A stretch of 64,000 bases of DNA. Source: Zingiber officinale (Eukaryota; Streptophyta; Magnoliopsida; Zingiberales; Zingiberaceae). Numbering within the stretch: position 1 is the first letter of the stretch; the number at the start of each line of letters is the position of its first letter. The position numbers were made by a program, and so were the translations under genes. The stretch lies in NCBI RefSeq assembly GCF_018446385.1, contig NC_055996.1:16727317-16791316 (forward strand). Direction: 5' to 3'. Of the stretch, positions 59,601 through 64,000 are shown one piece after another. The notes beneath the pieces are model-generated. The model was given only the letters and a program-made list of their open reading frames with translations, was not told the origin of the DNA and did not search any database.

Positions 59601-61879
59601 CAGTAATTTGCAATGAGTTTTTTTGTGCAAATTCAGTTTGATATCCTTTTCCCACTAAGCTTATACGTTTTTGTTGGAAAATGTATATCTTAACAAATTA
59701 CGGCATTATATCTTTTCCCACTAACTTGTTTTCTTTCAGCCGAAACTCTAACAGCTTGGAATCCTACCTCGATCCTACATTTATGTCATTAATTAAGGAT
59801 CCTGACCAGAGAAGGAAAGAGCAACAGGAAAAGGTTGCCCAAACACAAAGTGGTTTCAATTGTGCCAAGCTTCTTGGATATGGTGACCTTAGTGGCCCAC
59901 CACTTTCTGCTGCTGAAGAGTATTCTCTACATTCAAGATATCTTGCCAAAGCAAATTCTCTTAATCTCACAGATATCGCTGAAATGAAGATAATGTAAGT
60001 AACTTGTTAAAATTGAAAGTATATGCAACTACATTTGAGTCTGTTTTTTATTTATTTATTGTTCCAGATATAGTTTTACAACTCATTACTGAACTGAGTG
60101 GGCTATGCTCAAGCATTTAATGTATGATGGCCTTTACAACTATATAGCAATGTGGAACTGATCTTTCAGTTAACAATTTTTTGTTCTTTCACCAATTTCA
60201 GCTATCGCGGTGGTGTAGATAGTGAGGGAAGGCCTGTCATGGTTGTCATAGGAGCTCATTTTCTTTTGCGGTGCCTGGATTTGGAGCGTTTTGTGCTGTA
60301 TGTTGTAAAGGTATGCAAGTAGTATCTTATTCTTTCTTCTTTGTTATGCTTTGTTTTCCAGATTCATATAATGACCATACAAATTTTGGGTAATGATGCT
60401 ATATTTTTTTATGAAAGTAAACAATCAACATATATTATTAACTTAGTATGCTCATTCTGGTTCATCATTTTAGTTAAAATGTTGTCAAGGGCTTTTCAGT
60501 TAAATTATTTATAATTCAGGAACATAACTTGGATGAAATTGCTGCAAATGTGGGATTTGCTTCAACCTTCCACTCTCACATTGATCTGCCTTTCTGATTC
60601 TTTTGTCGAACATCTTCCTGGAGCTACCTTTGATGAGTGGGGCCGAAGTGTTAGGCCACCATATTGTTGTTGCTAACCACTGCTGCTCATGGTGTACATG
60701 AACTGCGAATTATCTTTTACAACAATGAACTTAATCCCTTATCATTGACACAATTATATTTGAAAGTTCACTTTTAGTAATATTAAACTTATAGTCCTTG
60801 TGATCTATATACAGTTCGATCTAGAAGTTTACTTTTATTAATTTAAAACATTCTTATTTTTCTTACTCAATGATGTACACCTAAAAGTTATTTAGTGTTT
60901 GCAACATCTTCGTAAATTAATGAAAGATTGTTAAATAGCAATTCTCTATGGGTCACTCCAACTGTGTGCTAACATGAGAATTCTTTCCATATTTATTTCC
61001 ATCGTCCTTAATATCGTTAAGTCTAACAGTTGAATTATCTAACAGGAGTTTGAACCCTTGATTCAGAAGCCATACAGCATTATTTACATTCACTCTGCAG
61101 CCTGTTTGCAACCGTAAGTATAGTAATGGTATTTGATTTGTTGAAGGTAAAAAATGCAACAAGACTTTTGTAACAAAAAACCGAGGAGATTTCATTAACT
61201 TTGAATATCTCAACTATCATCTCTTCCTAGCGAGAATTGATGTGCTGGTATGCGAAAGGATCTTATTCAACTTTGGCATACATTTAACGTGGAGTTGTTT
61301 ATGGACGCAGACAACCGGATTTGGGATGGATGAAGCGGTTGCAACAGATATTGGGTCGGAAGCACAAGAGAAATTTGCACGTATATATTCTGAATAAACC
61401 ATTCAGATTTCCAGTCGAAACAATTAGTTCCTTTGCTCAAGCATTTGTTCATGTTCATCTTGTAGGCTATATATGTTTTGCATCCGACACTGGGATTGAG
61501 GGCAGCAATCTTCTCCCTGCAGCTTCTGGTGGACGGTGAGGTACACAAACTAACTCACATTGTAGTAGTTTGGCTATGACACCTCGTCGCGGTCAGTCTA
61601 TAATCAGGTTTTTTTGTATGATTCATAGGTATGGAAGAAAGTTGCGTATGTGGATCGACTCCTTCAATTGTTCAGATATGTTCCTCGCGAGCAGTTGACC
61701 ATCCCTGACTTCGTCTTCCAGTGAGTGTTCGATGACTCCATTTTGTTTTCGAATAACAAATAGAGTATCTGATCGATCGATGAACATATTTTTGCAGGCA
61801 CGACCTCGAAATTAATGGAGGGAAAGGTTTCATCGTCGATCCAAGAACAAAATATATCTATCAGAGAGCGCCTGCATGA
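52272..61879 (+). CDS. GDAP2: Macro-domain plus CRAL-TRIO protein, GDAP2 homologue (14 exons, 560 aa)
   Basis: Exons: 52272-52571, 52716-52793, 52893-52948, 53416-53535, 53672-53742, 58950-59043, 59256-59468, 59740-59994, 60202-60310, 61046-61113, 61311-61380, 61466-61540, 61629-61720, 61798-61879. All introns are GT-AG and phases join to 1683 nt. Start MYRSVAENATRGGMASD. The macro domain (about 80-240) has VDAVVNSTNE, GGCRTGMAKITNAYDLPA and IHTVGPKYAVKYH; this fold binds ADP-ribose-type ligands. Residues about 240-395 are a linker (LPLYFPRDKHEEE, GDENGETVIDERKIRIKPLP). The CRAL-TRIO (Sec14-like lipid-binding) domain is about 395-545 (GRPVMVVIGAHFL, YSIIYIHSAA, DLGWMKRLQQILGRKH, IPDFVFQHD). 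Length and order match plant GDAP2-like proteins. Intron 5 is 5.2 kb because of an antisense Copia insertion. The reading frame is intact. The cellular role is unclear. Exon borders were set by eye. Confidence 0.9.
53569..53598. repeat. (AT)n microsatellite in intron 4
   Basis: About 15 uninterrupted TA/AT repeats between exons 4 and 5 of the GDAP2-like gene. Confidence 0.9.
53858..53989 (-). repeat. 3' LTR of the intronic Copia element
   Basis: 132 bp, TGTTGAAATAAAG to TCTCACAACA on the plus strand. Confidence 0.92.
53969..57118 (-). pseudogene. pol part of the intronic Copia element: integrase, RT, RNase H
   Basis: The integrase frame (55785-56843) has HSRLGHLSFQSLK, HSDVWGPSPV (first Asp), LRSDNAREYF (second Asp) and PQQNGVAERKNRHILE (Glu). 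A frameshift near 55840 leads to the linker frame 55487-55843, then a TAG near 55487. RT and RNase H are one open frame of 503 aa (53969-55480). Within it are WVYAIKYNSEGEVIRYKARLV, LDVKNAFLNGDLYEEVYM, LLVYVDDMIVTGDD, YSDADWAGSRDDRRSTSGY and ARSSAEAEYRAMA. It would copy RNA to DNA and integrate it. Two frame breaks and one stop separate it from gag. Confidence 0.9.
57119..58360 (-). pseudogene. gag and protease start of the intronic Copia element
   Basis: 413-residue frame from the ATG at 58360 (MADNASETSGISANP). The gag core has LSETNYASWAVAVELY, WMLNSVNSGIKQVIL and FKLEQGSMSVTNYFATLKGLWDEFD. The zinc knuckle CRHCKRTNHDSDFC is intact (about 57498-57540). The protease begins WVIDSRATDHM, where DSG is expected, so the catalytic triad carries Gly to Arg. 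The frame breaks near 57120, and the rest of the protease region is in another frame. The Gly change plus the break make it non-functional in cis. Confidence 0.88.
58694..58705 (-). other. Primer-binding site of the intronic Copia element
   Basis: TGGTATCAGAGC on the minus strand, directly after the LTR; exact tRNA-Met type. Confidence 0.92.
58706..58837 (-). repeat. 5' LTR of the intronic Copia element
   Basis: 132 bp, one base different from the other LTR. Confidence 0.92.
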
Positions 61880-61990
61880 TCGCAGTTGGTTGATTATATG
61901 TTCTGTTCGATCTCGTGTACAACAGACTCGAGTGCCTTGTGTTTTTTTGCTTTCGCTGCCGATGCTTATTTAGAAACATCTAAAGTGTCT

Positions 61991-61996
61991 AATAAA
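61991..61996 (+). terminator. Probable poly(A) signal of the GDAP2-like gene
   Basis: AATAAA 112 bases after the stop codon, in an AT-rich 3' region. Confidence 0.6.
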
Positions 61997-62301
61997 GCGG
62001 CGGTTTTTGTAATTTTTTATGTATATTTTTTATCATAACAAATCATTTTAATGATAATTAAGGTGAATTATTGGTTTGATCATTTTATAATTTTTTTGGA
62101 ATTGGGTGTGTTTGGTGCCTTGGTGGGGTCCAAATCTGATGAACCGGTTCCTGCCACGCTGGCCCAGAGCAGCCGGCCCAGACGTCAGTTGCTCTTCAAG
62201 ACCACGTCGCACGGACTCACCCACCCACCTACCACACCCCACGCTGCTCCTCGACGGGTTCTCCACCTACCGCGACCCCAAGTTCCCGATCTGCCCTGCG
62301 C

Positions 62302-62308
62302 TATAAAT
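62302..62308 (+). promoter_or_regulatory. TATA box of the arogenate dehydratase-like gene
   Basis: TATAAAT in GCGCTATAAATGGACG, 242 bp before the start codon. This predicts transcription from about 62335 with a leader of about 210 bases. The 5' leader is pyrimidine-rich. From 61997 to 62301 no other feature was recognised. Confidence 0.65.
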
Positions 62309-62543
62309 GGACGAAAGCCGCCCCACCTTCCCTTCAGGGATCTCTACGATCTCCGCTGACCGCCCTGCCCCGCCCTGCCTACCTTCCTCCTCTTCTTTCG
62401 TCGCCTTCAACGAAGACCAAATCGAGAAGAGGAAGGAGCAGCGGAGCGGAGGATCGGCGATTAGATCCACAAATTCAAATTGAGCAGCACTCGGAAACAG
62501 GATTTGATTTTTTCTACCCGATTCCGTCGATCTAATCGTTTCC

Positions 62544-63737
62544 ATGGCGCTTCCAATCTCACATCACATCGGAGCGGAGCATCCTTCTCTCGCCGGAGCT
62601 GTCAAGTTTACCGTCGGCAGCAGAGCGTCCGTGTCTGCTGGCAGATCGGCTCCTGTGGCTGCCAAATTGAACCACAACAAGCAACAGCGGCGCAAAAACG
62701 AGGTGGCCTCGCCGTTCGAGATGGCCGACGACATTGCCTCCCGCCTGGGCCACGACATCACCGTTGCGCACCTCGAGCGACTATTCAGTAAGCAGGCGGC
62801 TGGCGGATCCTCGCCGCCGCCTGACGGAGACCCCTTCGGTCGCCTCCCGGCACGCGTCGCCTACCAGGGCCCCCCTGGATCTTACTGCCAGGAGGCCGCC
62901 GCCCGTGCCTTCCCCTCCTCCGCCGCCGCGACCCTCCTCCCCTGCTTCCAGATGGAGGACGCCTTCGCCGCCCTCGAGGACCTCTCCGCCGACCGCGCCG
63001 TCATCCCCGCCGAGAACTCCCTCGACGGACCCATCGACCGGAACCTCGACCTCCTCCTCCGCCACCCCGGCGTCCGCATCCTCGGCGAACTAGTCCTCCC
63101 CGTCAACCACTGCCTCCTCTCCCTCCCCGGCGCCCCCAAATCCGCCCTCCGCCGCGTGGTAAGCCACCCGCAGGCGCTCTCCCACTGCCGTCGGAGCCTG
63201 GAAGTGCTCAATCTCGAAGTCAACGAGGTCGCCAGCGCTGCCGACGCCGCCCGCTTCGTGGCGGAGAACCGCGTCACCGACACAGCGGTGATCGGTAGCC
63301 GGATAGCCGCATGCGAGTTTGGCCTGCGGGTGCTGGATCCCAATTTCCAGGACCGCCAACTGGGCGGTAACTTCAATCGATTCCTCAACCTCGGACTCTC
63401 CTCCGCCGCAACGGCGTCCTCCGCCACGGCGGAGCACAAGACCACCTTAGCCTTCGCGCTCCACGGGGGACCGTCAGATCTGTTCTCGGCGATGTGGATC
63501 TTCGAGAGCCACGGCGTGAGGGTGGCGCGCGTCGACCACCGGCCGAACCGCAAGAGGCCGCTCCGCATAGTGGACCGTGCCGGAGGGAAGGTGGCGTACC
63601 TGGACTACGTCTTCGTGATGGATGTGGAAGGGAGCACATCGGACGCCGCCGTGAAGGCCGCGATCGCACGCTTGACGGAGATCGCCGCTTTCGCACGTGT
63701 GCTCGGTAGCTACACCAGCACGTGCCACTCACGTTGA
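62544..63737 (+). CDS. ADT: Arogenate/prephenate dehydratase-like protein, plastid-targeted, intronless (397 aa)
   Basis: Arogenate dehydratases make phenylalanine from arogenate in plastids. The ATG at 62544 opens a Ser/Ala/Lys-rich, acid-poor N-terminus (1 to about 60), a likely transit peptide. The dehydratase domain is about 104-285, with VAYQGPPGSYCQEAA (105-119), PAENSLDGPIDRNLDLLLRH (155-174), VSHPQALSHC (206-215) and TDTAVIGSRIAA (245-256). The ACT regulatory domain is about 299-390, with TTLAFALHGGP, DHRPNRKRPL (331-340) and FARVLGSY (383-390). Oddities: the usual Thr-Arg-Phe catalytic motif is Asn-Arg-Phe (278-280), the usual ENSLGG is ENSLDG, and the ACT ESRP is DHRP. The frame is complete, very GC-rich at third positions and lacks introns, as in many grass and other monocot copies. 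It could be a divergent enzyme or a non-catalytic paralogue. Confidence 0.92.
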   Translation: MALPISHHIGAEHPSLAGAVKFTVGSRASVSAGRSAPVAAKLNHNKQQRRKNEVASPFEMADDIASRLGHDITVAHLERLFSKQAAGGSSPPPDGDPFGRLPARVAYQGPPGSYCQEAAARAFPSSAAATLLPCFQMEDAFAALEDLSADRAVIPAENSLDGPIDRNLDLLLRHPGVRILGELVLPVNHCLLSLPGAPKSALRRVVSHPQALSHCRRSLEVLNLEVNEVASAADAARFVAENRVTDTAVIGSRIAACEFGLRVLDPNFQDRQLGGNFNRFLNLGLSSAATASSATAEHKTTLAFALHGGPSDLFSAMWIFESHGVRVARVDHRPNRKRPLRIVDRAGGKVAYLDYVFVMDVEGSTSDAAVKAAIARLTEIAAFARVLGSYTSTCHSR

Positions 63738-64000
63738 CGTGTCAAATTAATTTTACCTCCACGCGTATAGAGTTCGAACCGCAAATACGCGTCGTCTGTC
63801 ATACATGTATAGAAACGGAATATACTACACCCGGCCAAAGAAAGAAAGAGGGCAATTATCACCTTATATTCCAAAATGTATTATAATCAGGTCCTTTAAT
63901 TATTCAGGACAATAGTAATTTTTTTATTATAAAATCGTTTGAGACAGCTAGCTAGAATTTCTGAAATTATTTTTTTAAAAAACTAATTTAATAAAAAAAT
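63738..64000 (+). other. 3' flank of the arogenate dehydratase-like gene
   Basis: AT-rich with no gene seen and no clear AATAAA before the window ends. Confidence 0.5.

Noticed and set aside
60538..60600. Possible exon with NLDEIAANVG between exons 9 and 10 of the GDAP2-like gene.
   Set aside because: Exons 9 and 10 already join in phase across the CRAL-TRIO domain, and inclusion would add a stop (TGA near 60595).
62882..63568. Long antisense frame opposite the dehydratase gene.
   Set aside because: Stops are rare antisense to very GC-rich coding DNA; no protein family resemblance.

Overview
This is nuclear DNA of a flowering plant, most likely a commelinid monocot. That guess rests on the GC-rich intronless arogenate dehydratase beside AT-rich introns, and on the density of Ty1/copia and Ty3/gypsy LTR retrotransposons; a Zingiberales species fits but is not proven. 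There is no bacterial or viral signal, rRNA, tRNA or CRISPR array.

Layout. 1-4150 is an old repeat zone with a decayed Copia pol fragment, a hAT-like DNA transposon and a C-rich direct duplication. 4151-48234 is one nest of retrotransposons whose order I resolved from 5-bp target-site duplications (TSDs) and from gag reading frames that resume after each insertion. Outermost is E (4151-48234, TSD ATCTC). E holds D (4467-7956), A (8715-38710) and C (39285-45507). A holds solo LTR F (9349-12158, with a Tourist-like MITE), B (12822-34377) and solo LTR G (36528-37643). B holds H (12912-16975) and the Tat-type gypsy element I (20062-30618). A, B, D, E and H carry LTRs, an initiator-tRNA-Met-type primer-binding site, a gag with zinc knuckle(s) and polypurine tracts, but no pol. 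They look like non-autonomous, Sirevirus-like gag-only elements that must be copied in trans. C and I carry pol, but it is broken.

48240-52271 is intergenic DNA with solo LTR J (49979-51164), which contains seven tandem hairpins whose arms vary but always pair. 52272-61879 is a 14-exon gene for a macro-domain plus CRAL-TRIO protein (GDAP2 homologue). Its intron 5 holds a young antisense Copia element (53858-58837) with 132-bp LTRs. 62544-63737 is an intronless, plastid-targeted arogenate dehydratase-like gene with a TATA box at 62302 and unusual active-site residues.

How the parts relate. The two cellular genes are not evidently linked in function. The mobile DNA behaves as a community: gag-only elements need an outside pol donor, and several LTR families carry their own palindrome or hairpin module. 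C has no recognisable tRNA primer site, but its leader is perfectly complementary to its own LTR. All coordinates and motifs were read by eye; no alignment or database search was run.
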